Below are positions 10,438 to 21,430 of a stretch of 64,000 nucleotides of DNA, piece by piece (the stretch's first letter is position 1; each line of letters begins with the position of its first letter). Source of the stretch: Eopsaltria australis (Eukaryota > Chordata > Aves > Passeriformes > Petroicidae); the NCBI GenBank assembly GCA_034509425.1, contig JAVTVJ010000553.1, forward strand, positions 1,054,001 through 1,118,000, in the 5' to 3' direction. Below the pieces are notes generated by a model. It did no database searches. It was not told the origin of the DNA and saw only the letters and a program-made list of their open reading frames with translations. The translations under genes were made by a program, and so were the position numbers.

Positions 10438-10880
10438 ACTTCACGCTCTGGATCTGTTTAACGCCTCCCTGCAGAGCTGAAGACACTTGAAGAGCTGCTC
10501 TTGCTCACATCTGAGCTGAAACTTGGGGCAAAGCAAAGCAGACGTGTCTGCAGTTGCTCTCCCTTTCATTTCTCCCTGCCCCGGTGCCACCTCGGGCGTG
10601 TCGGAGCCTCCGCAGCAGCGAGTGAAGCGCTGGTGGAGCAGCGCCAGGAGCCTTTCCACGTCCATGAGAGCCTCGTGCCTGGCAATCTGCTCCGTGCCTC
10701 CTCTCCAGGGCTCCCAATTCCTGGCAGGAAGGTGGGAATCAAAGCCCAGGCTGGATTAATAGAGACGGACACTCGGCGCTCTCCATCTGTGATTCCCCGC
10801 AGGAGCGCCGGCGGTGCTGAGCCAGCCTGACAGAGCAGCTTCCCCAGAACACGCTGCCCGTGCTGCTCCCTGCACAGGCC
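10438..10880 (-). other. CpG-rich block with unrecognised antisense open frame
   Basis: CpG is much more frequent here (ctcgggcgtgtcggagcctc) than around it. On minus a frame stays open from upstream of 10665 down to a stop near 10441. It includes VERLLALLHQRF and CEQEQLFKCLQLCREAL, a helix-like, Leu/Cys-rich composition, and an acceptor-like cttcctgccag lies just upstream near 10727. The plus strand is also open over 10501-10830, which argues against real coding constraint. I do not recognise a family. It could be a small terminal exon or a CpG-retaining noncoding element. Confidence 0.15.
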
Positions 10881-11884
10881 ACTCATGTTTAATGTGGGTA
10901 ATTGGAATTGCAGCATTTATTAAATCAAACGCCTTCCTGCCTTTTCGTGGCGGCGCTGAGCTCGGCTTAAAGCGGGAGCTCGGTGGTTTGGGCCGGGCCT
11001 AAAGCTTGGGGGTGCTCTACATGTGGTGATTCTTTTCCCAATGGAAGCTGTTCCTAAATCCAGCCTAACCCTCCCCTGGCACAGCTCCAGCTCTTCCCTG
11101 TGATGCCTTAGGGTTTTAGCTTTTATATTTTTCATGTATTTGTAACCCTGCAGTTCTTTAGTGTCTAACTCTAAACTCCATACACAGTGTCAGCTGCTGC
11201 TCTCCCATTTTGATCAGACACAGCAATTCCTCTCCAGGCCCAGCAATCAAGGACACCTGACTGTCCCAGGCCCTGAGAAAAGCAAATAAAAGTGAGCTGG
11301 GGAGAGCAAACTTGGGTAAAATGACTTAATTACCTGGAGCTGTAATTGGAAAATTAACCCCAGTATGCAAAAGGATCAAACTCCTAAAAGTACAGAAACC
11401 TGTCATCCATTTTTGGGTGCAGCCCCTGGAGGGCTTTGTCTGCCCTAAATGTACCTGAAGGCCCTTCAATAAATAGAAATAAACAGCTTTTTAGTCCCTT
11501 AATTTTGTCTGGCCTCTGTTTTTAGGTAGCCCAAAAAGGCATCACCTGGGTCCTGTCCCTGGTCACAGATCCCAGTGAGTTTCCCCTCAGGCTGAACAAA
11601 CCAAGTGGCTCCTTGCTGCTGGACAGGCAGAGCTGGCTGCTCTGTCACCTTCCAGGGAGTATTTTCCTTTTTTTTTTTTAAATTTTTAAAGCATTTTCCT
11701 CCCTCTTTTAGGGAAGGCACAGGGATCTGTGTGATGATTCTTGGAGCAGCGCCCCTGCCACCATCCCTGCTCAGACACCACATCCTGCCCTGATGGATCC
11801 CTCAGGAATTATCACACTCTGAGCACTTCCAGTGCCTGAATCTTCTCCCTGATCTGCCTGAGGATCTGGAAAATTTCCTTTTTT
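10881..11884. other. Unique sequence, partly AT-motif-rich
   Basis: Contains aatgtgggtaattggaattg near 10890 and gacttaattacctggagctg near 11324, plus a T-rich run at 11668-11690. No coding similarity is seen. The first 60 bp and 11280-11400 look like candidate noncoding elements by composition only. Confidence 0.25.
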
Positions 11885-12066
11885 TCTTCTGGGGGCACTG
11901 CCCAGGCTCCCCAGGGAATGGAATGGAGACATTCCCAAGGCTGCCAGAGCTCCAGGAGGTTTGGACAACACTCCCAGGGACAGGATGGGGTTTTTGGGGT
12001 GTCTGTGCAGGGCCAGCATCTCTGATCCTGGTGGATCCCTTCCAGCTCAGGATATTCCATGGTTCT
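11885..12066 (+). mobile_element. CR1 LINE 3' fragment (group II)
   Basis: Starts at ctgggggcactgcccaggct, then attcccaaggctgccagagc and tccaggaggtttggacaaca, and ends in the group II terminus (gatcctggtggatcccttcc, agctcaggatattccatggt). About 180 bp are kept. It is a different CR1 lineage from the group I copies. Confidence 0.87.
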
Positions 12067-13375
12067 CCACCTTCCTGGGAGCTGCAAAACTGTTTCCCAT
12101 CCTGGTTTTGCATCCATTTGGGTGAGGTTTTCAGGGAGGGTGTCTGTGAGAAGAACTGATGTCATCCAAAAAATTAAATTGTTATTAAATTAAATTAAAG
12201 GGAAGGAAGACACTCTGCAGCTTTGTATTTGCAGGTAAGAGGAGCCAAGCAGGGCATGGATGAGAATTTGGTCCATCTCAAGCAGAAATGGCCAAAAAGG
12301 ACTGGCCAAAATCTTGTTGGGGTGTATTTATGACAATGGGATGTGAATTTGGTGCTCAGGTTTAACTCCTGGGTTGGGTGAATCCCCAATTCCTGCTTCC
12401 CTTGGAGCTTTCCCACTGTGTGACAGGGCCCAGAAATGTCACAGCACTCAAAGACCAGTTCAAGTGCATTTTGCTCATTTTTATCCTTTTATTTGTCTGG
12501 ATTTTGGCCAAATGGAGGATTTGGGAATCAAACCTTGGCCCTGTGTTGTTTCTCCTGCTGCAACATCTTCCATGAGGCAATTCCCAAAACCTTCCATTCC
12601 GAGCAGGCACATCCCTGCCCTTCCTCCCTCCCTGACCACAGATCACGGTTGGTATTTTTGGGAATGCCCAAAATGCAACTTTTTCCTCGGTGTGTGAATG
12701 TAACCTTGGCTCTGCAGCAGCAGGTGCACATTCTTCTGGAATGATTATGGAAAAACCAGCAGGAGATGTTGGAATCTGAGAAAAAGAAGCTGCTCCTGGA
12801 ATTCAGAGGGAGGCTGAAGGCAGGAGGAGGCAGAGGAAGGAGGGACAGGGGTCCCTGAGTGAGAGCTGTCTGTGAGTGATGGTTTGAAGGTGACAGCTGC
12901 AGCCCAGGGCGGGGGGGTCCAGGCCAGGCACTGCAATTCCTGCCTGGATTGAGGTGAGGGGATTTGTTCTTCCCTGTGGAAATAATCTGGGAGGAGGAGG
13001 AGGAGGATGAGGGGAAAATTGTGCGGTTCAGCTGGAGAGAGAAGCGTTGGGATGGTGGTGGAGGCTGAGCTGTGGCTGCTGGAAGATTCTGGATCCTGTG
13101 GGATCTCCAGCAGCCTGGAGAGATCCTGGTGGGATCTGGAATGGATGGGGCAGCCTCTGTTGGACCTGAAACTGGATTTTCCAAGGGGAACTCGGATTTT
13201 CCAAGGGGGCAGCTTTGGAAGCTTTGTGCTGAGCACAGGAAGTTGTCTCACTTAATCATTTTTGATTGAAAACAAAGTTTTCCAAGGAAAGCTTTGGATG
13301 CGAGAAATCTCTTTTGCTTGATAAAAACTTTTGACCTTTTTTGGGAGGGAGGGAATAAATCTGGAAGAAGGAGTG
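12067..13375. other. Unique non-coding sequence, no gene seen
   Basis: Includes a small repeated phrase (ggattttccaagggg at about 13175 and 13195) and a GGAGGA-rich patch at 12988-13012. A reverse-strand frame of 218 codons (12528-13184) is low in complexity (Ser/Pro runs) and matches no family. It overlaps open frames on the opposite strand, so I treat it as non-coding. Confidence 0.35.
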
Positions 13376-13510
13376 ACACAAATCACAGTGGAAAAAAATA
13401 ATCACAGCATAAAGAAAACTTTTTTTGTTTTCTTTTTTGTTCCCATTCTCTTCAGTGTCTGCATTTTAATGTTTTTTTTGGCTTTCTTTTTTTTTTTTTT
13501 AATTTTCCTG
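13376..13510. repeat. T-rich low-complexity tract
   Basis: A run of A-rich then T-rich sequence culminating in a 15-bp T run near 13486-13500. It may be simple decay or slippage. No associated element boundary is visible. Confidence 0.7.
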
Positions 13511-14089
13511 ACAGCTGCTGCAAGTGGCACCACTTTTCTCCTCACAGAACCTGCGTGTTTGGGCAGTTGGAGCTTTCCCTTGTGGAGCTTTTTATCCCTT
13601 TTATCCTATTTTTGCTTTTCCTGCGATTCTGTCGGAGCTCTGCAGGGCTCTGGGTCCCTCCCATCCCTCACCCAATGGAAATGACAAATCCATGAGGGGA
13701 ACAAGTTGAGATTGAAGTTGACTTTGAAGGAGTTGCCCACCCCAAATATCCAAATTCAGAGGTTTGACGGAGGAAAATAAACTTGGGAAGAGGTTTGAGC
13801 AAGGAATTGGGAATTTAAAGCCGTGGATGAGGTGGGAGAGGCACCTTTGGGAGGAGGAGCTGGGTTCTCCTCGGCAGATGGTGGAGCTGAGCTGGGGCTG
13901 TGTTTTCCAGCTTCTGGCTGGGTGCAGCTGCTCCAGGGATTAATTCCTCCCTAAAACTTGAAATCTTCATCCCACAACTCCCAGCTGGCAGCGTTTTTCT
14001 GCTTCTCAGTTCCCTCTCCCGATGTTTCCACAGGGGAGTGAGGGGTCGGCTGAAAACGCTGATGGGAAAATCACTAATTTTTATTTTTC
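13511..14089. other. Unique non-coding sequence, no gene seen
   Basis: Ordinary mixed sequence. Short reverse-strand frames such as 13815-14099 have no recognisable domain. Confidence 0.4.
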
Positions 14090-14420
14090 CTCTAAACAAA
14101 TTAGAGCCGTGGAGTAATTTAAATAACTCCCAAACCTGCTGATCAGCAAATCAAGCTCGTTAGTGCTCCTGCCTGTACCTACAAGCTGCACACACGCTCT
14201 AACAAGGTTCCTTTGCTGATCCACCGCAGAAATTAAGGGGATGGCATCATTAAAAATCAACTTGTCATTCTTCTGCTGGTGCTTTCATTAATAAAATAAA
14301 CCCTGGGATGGAGGAATGGCGAGCTGGCTTCTCTCTGTGGGTTTGCAAAGCGGGGAAAGATGCAAATAATTAGTGCAAGCAGAGCCTGCCAGCCTTTGCT
14401 GGGCTGAATTTTACATTTTG
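14090..14420. other. Non-repetitive block, possible conserved noncoding element
   Basis: Contains TAATTT cores, the 12-bp palindrome TGCTGATCAGCA (14137-14148, two TGCTGA Maf-type half sites back to back), and tttcattaataaaataaacc. It is free of CR1 and of GGGA vocabulary. A regulatory role is an inference from composition. Confidence 0.25.
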
Positions 14421-15834
14421 GATCCTTGAAGGGGGAAAAGAATCTGCTTTTTCCTGGGATTTCAGGGAGTTTCATCCGACCTCTGCCTTGTGGTCATGTT
14501 CATTCACTGAGTTGGGTGATCTCCAGGGCAATCCCTCCTGGAGCAATTTCAGAACTCTCCAAATTTGCAGCTCCCACAGAGGAATCTCATGAGGATCTCA
14601 GGGAATTCCTGGGATTTCAGAACTCTCCATCCAAAGTCCTGACATGTTCAGCTCCTTGACCTCATCTTTTCACCCCCCTGTGCCCAGGATGGCATTTTTG
14701 GGAGAAAAGTGGTTTTTAATGACCAGTCCTCAGGGAATTTCCTTCCAGTCCACTTTGACTCAAATCTTGGACTTGGGTAGAGGAAGGATTTTCCCTCTGG
14801 TTTTCCTGAGTCCAGTGAAGATGCCCCTTTGGCAGTGGCAATCCTCTCGCATTAATATCTTTATTTCTACTGGCATTAGTTTAAATCTCTGTGAAATTCA
14901 GTCTACAAATGAACTTTGGAAGGGAAGTTCAGGACAAGGATTCTCTGGGAGAAGTCAGAAAGTTACTGCAGTTCTTAAAAACTGCTTGATTTTTGCATCC
15001 AGGGATGAGTTGCTATCCAGGGGACCAGAATGTGCCTTGGGAAGGGCTGGGAAGCCTCTCATGGAAATTTTGTGCTGAATCCAGCAATTTGATTAACTTG
15101 TTCTTTCCTTAAATCAATTACATTTGATCTATTCCTAAATCTTTTACTTTGCACGAGGAAGAAACCTCCGTTTTGGATGAAGCTGTCATTTTCTGTGCTT
15201 TGGAGTCAGGAAGTTTCTGGGGAGGTTTAAATTTGTATTTTAAAAAGATTTTCATGTAATTTGCTCAATTTGGCCTCAGGAAATGGTTAATTCAGGCTCT
15301 TCAGGCAATGCCACCACCCAGATCCCAGGATTCTGGGCTTTTTTCCCTGGAGAGTGGTGCTAAGCTAAGGGAAAACCTTTTTTTTTTCTATGTAGGAAAT
15401 GATATCAACCCTTCACAGTGATGTTGAACTTGGCAGGGGATATTCCAGCAGGGAATTTTTGGGGCCATGAATCTGGGATTGAAATGGGTGATTAGAAGGA
15501 TGCTCCTGTCCCTCACACCTGCTCAATAATTTATTTTTTTAAGCTTGCAGGCATTTCCCCGAGTTTGGTCACTGCCGAGGCTTCATGAGGTCCCTCCAAA
15601 ATTTTTTCCCCAGGATAAAAAAATTCCTCCACGTTATCCCTTGATTCCACATTCCTGGGATTTCAGCCCCTCTTGGGGTGTTGGCTGGAGCTGTGAAGCC
15701 ACAGGGATTTTTTGGGATCTCTGTCAGTGCCATTCCAACCTCACTTCTCTGTGATGGGAAATTCCTGCAGAATTTCTGCAGATTCCAGTCCCATCCCCTA
15801 TTCTTTGTGCGACTTCATGGAAAATGAGGGGAAG
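14421..15834. other. Unique non-coding sequence, no gene seen
   Basis: Mixed sequence with AT-rich parts at 15090-15160 and 15220-15290. A plus-strand frame of 144 codons (14644-15078) has no recognisable domain. No repeat family is seen. Confidence 0.35.
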
Positions 15835-15960
15835 GGACTTTTGGGAATGAGGATTTTTTTCAAAAGGACTTTTTGGAATGAGTTTTTTTTTTTTAGAAGG
15901 ACTTTTGGGAATGAAGTTTTTTTTTCAAAGGGACTTTTGGGAATTAGGTTTTTTTTAGGG
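15835..15960. repeat. Four-unit ~32-bp tandem repeat
   Basis: Four degenerate copies of gggacttttgggaatgagga followed by a T/CAAAA spacer. Spacer T-run length varies between units. The array accounts for the KSPFEKK-type repeats in the reverse-strand frame 15798-16013. Confidence 0.88.
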
Positions 15961-16255
15961 AATGCTGTCCCCATCCCCACCTCTCTGCATTCCCACAAGT
16001 TGCCACTTTTCAAGGTCTGGCCTCCAATCCCGCTGGCACCAAAATGAACATTTAATTATCTGCAGGCAGATCCTTCTCCCTGCTCCCATTCCTGAGGCTG
16101 CATTTCCCCTCAGACCTTCAGGGATTTAATTGCATCCATCTCGGATTTTTCTGCTGAGTGGAACATGGCATTTCTTCAGTGCCTCCCTCTGCTAAAAAGG
16201 TCTCCTAAAAAGGAGCAATTTGTCACTCTTTGGCCCAGGTAAGCTTTTTTTTGCC
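15961..16255. other. Unique non-coding sequence
   Basis: Mixed sequence after the small array. A repeated phrase (tcctaaaaaggagcaa / gctaaaaaggtc) occurs near 16195. Nothing is identified. Confidence 0.4.
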
Positions 16256-16630
16256 CATCCGAGCATATTTTCCCTCAGCATTTGCTTTCCCTCCTCATTT
16301 CCAATGGAGCATCACTCGGCTTTTCTCTTGCCTTGCCACTATAAATTCTCCTGGACACGGGGAGACGAGTGCTGAGGGTTATTAAGCACATTGGAAGGAG
16401 CACCAGAGCGGGGCCTGACTTGCATTTTCAGCCGCGCTCCGAACAGGGAATGTCTTCTGGGATGAAAGTTATGTTTACAGTCAGCTGCTAATTAGTGCTA
16501 GCAGAGTAATTATGTAACTGATGAAACAGGGCTGCAATTTTGGAGTCGAAGGCTTTTTGCATCGTAAGCAGGGAGCTCAAAACAAAACCAAACCAAAACC
16601 AGTGGGGAGTGTTGTTTAATTCCAGTTAAG
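16256..16630. other. Non-repetitive block, possible conserved noncoding element
   Basis: Dense in AT-core motifs within otherwise complex sequence (gctgctaattagtgctagca, gagtaattatgtaactgatg) and retains some CpG (cagccgcgctccgaac). It ends against a CR1 insertion. No coding frame is recognised. Conservation in other birds would be the test. Confidence 0.28.
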
Positions 16631-16633
16631 TTC

Positions 16634-16770
16634 ATGGAATCTCAGAATCCCAGACTGGTTTGGGCTGGGAGGGGCCTTAAAGCTCCTCTTGTTTCACCCC
16701 ATGCCATGGGCAGGGACACCTCCCATCATCCCAGGTTGCTCCAAACCCCTTCCAAGCTGGCCCTGGGTGT
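16634..16770 (-). mobile_element. CR1 LINE 3' fragment (group I)
   Basis: The plus strand reads the complement of the terminus (cccagactggtttgggctgg, gaggggccttaaagctcctc). It continues through catgccatgggcagggacac and ccaggttgctccaaacccct, and ends near ggccctgggtgtttt. About 135 bp are kept, and it is moderately diverged. Confidence 0.9.
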
Positions 16771-18045
16771 TTTGATGGGGTGTTTTATATGTCCAAGGGG
16801 GTTGCAGGAAGATTTGGGATGCTGGTGGAATTAGGAGTGGTTGGTGTAGGAGGCACTGGGAGCAGTGGAGCACCTCCGTCTCCCTCTGCAGATCTGGCTC
16901 TGCTCCCTGCTCCAGAAGATGGATGTCCCCATGGAATTATCTCCGTTCCAAGCCTCCAACTCCCTCCTGAGCTCTCCCTTCCTGCAGCCACTGTTGGAGC
17001 TCTCCTGCTGAATCCCAATGAGCCTCACTGGGTTTGGGGACGTCGCTGTGCTCAGAGGGTTTGGCCATGGGTACCCCTCAGCCAGGATCCTGCACCTGGG
17101 TCTGAGGAAATCAGGATGGAGGGGAAGGTGCTGGGATGGGTTTTCTGTGTTTGTGGGAGGGAAAAGTTCAGCCTCCTCCTTTAAATTCTGCCTCCAGCAC
17201 ATCTTCCTCCAGCAGCTCCTTTCTCCTGGTGTCTGCAGGGAGCTGGGAAGCCCCACCAGCTCCCAGCCCTTTTTTCCTTTGTGTTTTAATCCATTTTGTA
17301 TTTATTCCAGGCCTTTTGGAGCTCTGGATATCACCAAGACATGGCACAGCTTGGATAACTGGGAACACGGGATGAGGGTGCCCTGTGGAATTCCCAAGGG
17401 GTGGAAATCCAGTGCTGCTGTTCCTGGTGTGGTTTGTGCTCCATGAATCCAATTTCCATGAGGTGTCCCCTGGTGCAGCTCAGCCCAGACTCCTCCACCT
17501 GGGACAGTCTTTCTCCTTCAGCAGCTTTTTGGCTCTTCCAGTTGGGATGGGCACCATTAAATCATTTTCCAGTCAACTCCAGATGTTGGTATTGGAGAAA
17601 ACATAGTTATTCCCTATCCTAAATACAGGGAATGTCTGTGGGTACTTCTGCTGGGTTCTGTTGGTAAATATTTACCCATATTTATGTCAAACTTTTTAAT
17701 GGGGAGGTTAAGACATGTCAGATGTCCTGAATGCCTGAATTGTGGAATAGCAGCCATGGCCTCTGGAGCAATGCAGGGAGGAACTGGCTGAGACAACAGC
17801 TCAGGCTGGGCACACCTGAGAGAAAAACATGCAAATAATCAGAATAATCAGTAATAAGAACTGGGGATTTATCCCTTTGCAGGAGGTCTTGTAAGCCTGA
17901 CTCTCTTGGGGTGAAAATCAGAAGGGGGGGTGATGATTCAGAGCTGCTTGGGACAGGGACTGGGATTTCCTCCAGCCTTGGGAGTCTGGAAATGTTGGAT
18001 TCTGGGGATAGAACTGGTGGATCCTGGTGCAGAAATTGTGGGATG
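16771..18045. other. Unique non-coding sequence, no gene seen
   Basis: GC-richer than average, with many pyrimidine runs (cctcctttaaattctgcctc). Overlapping frames up to 142 codons occur on both strands without recognisable domains. I see no repeat family. Confidence 0.35.
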
Positions 18046-18200
18046 GGTTCTGTGGCTGTCCCTGGATCCCTGGAAGTGTCCAAAGCCAGGCTGGATGGGG
18101 CTTGGAGCACCCTGGGATAGTGGAAGACGTCCCTGCCCATGGAAGGGATGGAATGAGATGGAATTTAAGGTGCTTCCCAACCCAAACCATTGTGGGATTC
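18046..18200 (+). mobile_element. CR1 LINE 3' fragment (group I)
   Basis: Runs from tctgtggctgtccctggatc through gaagtgtccaaagccaggct and ctgggatagtggaagacgtc to a terminus with three changes (cccaacccaaaccattgtgg). It abuts the first monomer of the large tandem array, so the array may have expanded next to this insertion. Confidence 0.92.
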
Positions 18201-18204
18201 TGCA

Positions 18205-20410
18205 ATGGTGGAGGTGGGAAGGCCGAATGAATCTTTGTTTTTGTAGAAGTTCTGAGGAGAGCACAAACTCTGCTGACTGAGGATGTTTTGGGCTCATCTG
18301 CCTGGATTTTGGGTGTTGTGCCTTGAGGGCTTCCTGGAAGGAATTCAGGGGTGGTGTCTGGACTGTTCAGTTTTTTCTGAATGTTTTTTGTGGTGGAAAC
18401 ATAAAAATCTTCCCAAATCTTTGCAGCCACATGTCCAGGAGAAGTTTGTGGGCAAGGCCCTCCTCTCTCTTGTGTAGAAATCTGCTTCCTGAGGGCATTT
18501 TGGCCTCATCTCCTTGAATTTTGGGTATTGTACCCTGAGGGGTCCTGGCAGGAGTTCAGGGGTGGTGTCTGGACTATTCTGTTCTTTTCTGAATGTCTTT
18601 TTGTGGTGGAAAGGTGAAAATCCCAAGAAGTTTGTGGGCAAGGCCTCTCTCCCTCTCATGTAGAAATCCTGAGGAGAGCACAAACTCTGCTTCCTGGGTG
18701 CATTTTGGGCTCATTTGCCTGAATTTTGGGTGCTGGGCCCTGAGGGCTCCTGGATGGGATTCAGGGGTGGTGGTTGGATTGTTCTGTTTGCTCTGAATGT
18801 CTCTTTGTGGTGGAAAGGTAAAAATCCCCCCAAATCTCTGCTGTCCAGGAGAAGTTTGTGGGCAAGGCCTCTCTTTCTCTCTCTCTCTCATGCAGAAATC
18901 CTGAGGAGAGCACAAACTCTGCTGACTGAGGGCATTTTGGGCTCATCTGCCTGAATTTTGAGTGTTGGGCCCTGAGGCCTTCCTGGAAGAAATTCAGGGG
19001 TGGTGTCTGGACTATTCTGTTCTTTCTGAATGTTTTTTGCGGTGGAAACTTAAAAATCCTCCCAAATCTTTGCAGCCACATGTCCAGAAGTTGTTTGTGG
19101 GCAAGGCCCTACTCTCTCTAGTGTTGAAATCTGCTTCCTGAGGGCATTTTGGGTTCATCTCCTTGAATTCTGGGTGTTGTGCCCTGAGGGCTCCTGGATG
19201 GGATTCAGGGGTGGTGGTTGGATTGTTCTGTTTGCTCTGAATGTGTTTTTGTGGTGGAAAGGAGAAAATCCCCCCAAATCTCTGCTGTCCAGGAGAAGTT
19301 TGTGGGCAAGGCCTCTCTTTCTCTCTCTCTCTCATGCAGAAATCCTGAGGAGAGCACAAACTCTGCTGACTGAGGGCATTTTGGGCTCATCTGCCTGAAT
19401 TTTGAGTGTTGGGCCCTGAGGCCTTCCTGGAAGAAATTCAGGGGTGGTGTCTGGACTATTCTGTTCTTTCTGAATGTTTTTTGCGGTGGAAACTTAAAAA
19501 TCCTCCCAAATCTTTGCAGCCACATGTCCAGAAGTTGTTTGTGGGCAAGGCCCTCCTCTCTCTAGTGTTGAATCTGCTTCCTGAGGGCATTTTGGGTTCA
19601 TCTCCTTGAATTTTGGGTGTTGTGCCCTGAGGGCTCCTGGAAGGGATTCAGGGGTGGTGGTTGGATTGTTCTGTTTGCTCTGAATGTGTTTTTGTGGTGG
19701 AAAGGAGAAAATCCCCCCAAATCTCTGCTGTCCAGGATAAGTTTGTGGGCAAGGCCTCTGTTTCTCTCTCTCTCTCATGCAGAAATCCTGAGGAGAGCAC
19801 AAACTTTGCTTACTGAGGGCATTTTGGGCTCATCTGCCTGAATTTTGAGTGTTTGGCTCTGAGGCCTTCCTGGAAGAAATTCAGGGGTGGTGTCTGGACT
19901 ATTCTGTTCTTTCTGAATGTTTTTTGTGGTGGAAACTTAAAAATCCTCCCAAATCTTTTCGTGGGCAAGGCCCCTCTCTCTCTTGTGTAGAAATCTCCTT
20001 ACTGAGGGCATTTTGGGCTCATCTGCCCAGATTTTGAGTGTTGTGCCCCAAGGCCTCCTGGAAGGAATTCAGGGGTGGTGTCTGGACTGTTCTGTTTGTT
20101 CTGAATTTTTTCTTGTGGCAGAAACATAAAAAATTCTCCCAAATTTTTGCAGCCACATGTCCAGAAGTTGTTTGTGGGCAAGGCCTTCCTCTGTCTTGTG
20201 TAGAAATCTGCTTCCTGAGGGCATTTTGGGTTCATCTCCTTGAATTTTGGGTATTGTGCCCTGAGGGCTCCTGGCAGGAGTTCAGGGGTGGTGTCTGGAC
20301 TATTCTGTTCTTTTCTGAATGTCTTTTTGTGGTGGAAAGGTGAAAATCCCCCCAAATCTCAGCTGTTCAGGAGAAGTTTGTGGGCAAGGCCCCTCTCCAG
20401 TGATGTAGCA
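18205..20410. repeat. Ten-monomer tandem array with higher-order repeat
   Basis: Monomers of about 187-236 bp start near 18205, 18442, 18628, 18852, 19088, 19296, 19532, 19738, 19959 and 20165, with a partial start at 20374. Shared marks are tttgtgggcaaggcc, gggcattttgggctcatctg, attcaggggtggtg and ctgaatgt...gtggtggaaa. Two tail types occur: A (aaaatccccccaaatctctg) and B (aaatctttgcagccacatgt). Their order is B-A-A-B-A-B-A-B-B-A. The dimers 18852-19295 and 19296-19737 are nearly identical. Monomers carry a CT-rich run ending atgcag (acceptor-like), and several have aaaggtaaaa or aaaggtgaaa (donor-like). Frames are open on both strands but resemble no protein, so I read it as a minisatellite or satellite-like array. 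Confidence 0.95.
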
Positions 20411-21430
20411 GCTGCAGTCTGCTCCCAACACTAAATGTTATAAATGGGGCTGATGTAATTCCATTTCCCAAGGCTGGCAATAATAAACAGAGCCTTTTAG
20501 GACCGGGTTATTGATGCAAAACAGTTTAGCTAAACCGGGTCGCTGAAGTGCAAATGTTTTATTCATGAGCTCCTTCCTCCCCACAAATCACCGCTCCTGG
20601 TGGCACAAATGTCCCCCCATTCCCGGTGGCTCCACTCCTTGGGAAGTGCTTTGGCAGGAGCCAAAAGTGGGATTGCAGACCCATCCATCAGCCGGGTGAT
20701 GTTGTTGTCTTCCAAATGGAGTTCATAATGGGCAAAGAGGTTTAATTAATGCTGCAGAGTAATGGCTCTGTTTATAAAGAAATAATGTCCTATAAAATTA
20801 GGCACTGCCTGGTGAAATGTGCCTCCTAATGGCCGGGCTGGCATTTAGAGTGAGCAGTAAATCACTGAAATATTAAGACCTTCTTGAGCAAGGATAATAA
20901 AGCAAGAGATTTGGAAATGGGAGATACCGGTGCTTACAATTATCCCTTAAATAAAACATTTTTATAGCGATCATAGAGTGAATCACCTCGCCGAGCAGCC
21001 AGGTGAGAGGGGCAGGGGAAGATGAGTGGTGTTATTGCCTGCAGATAAAGGAATTTCAATGGAGTTCTTGGAGTCCAGAGCCACCAGGGAGAAAACATCA
21101 ACTTTTTCTGAACTCTTTTTTCCATTCTTTTGATGAATAAATGCAAGCAGCTGTTGTTACACAGAAAAGCTCCTGATCAAAAATCCAATAGATCAGGACT
21201 ATTCCCCAGGCAGTGCTCAGGGAGCTGCATGGAAGAACACAGGGATGATCTATGAATATTGTTTTCAACCCCCTGCTCCGAAGATTTGAAAATATTCTCA
21301 ATTGCCTCCAGATTTTTTAACTGCAACTCAGGCAAAAAAATGCTGAATTACTGCTTTACGCCTCGAATAGGATCAGCTTCTGCAGCCTTGCTGCGGTTTG
21401 TTCACAGGTGGGAAGGAGGCAGGAGGGTCC
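20411..21430. other. Non-repetitive block, strong candidate conserved noncoding element
   Basis: About 1 kb of complex, repeat-free sequence directly after the array. It contains gcaataataaacagagcctt, acagtttagctaaaccgggt, aggtttaattaatgctgcag and tataaagaaataatgtccta. The GGGA vocabulary typical of the window is nearly absent. Short frames on both strands match nothing. Of all blocks here this looks most constrained to me, but that is an impression from composition, not a measurement. Confidence 0.3.

Noticed and set aside
12528..13184. 218-codon minus-strand frame
   Set aside because: Ser/Pro low complexity, no recognisable domain, and frames on the other strand overlap it.
17918..20355. 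Several minus-strand frames with repeated PGALRAQHPKF-like segments, as if a repeat protein
   Set aside because: They follow the tandem monomers, shift frame between monomers, and the plus strand gives equally open frames. No start, splice or domain evidence.
18205..20410. CRISPR-like repeat array
   Set aside because: Monomers are ~200 bp with no short repeat/unique spacer structure, and the window is vertebrate.
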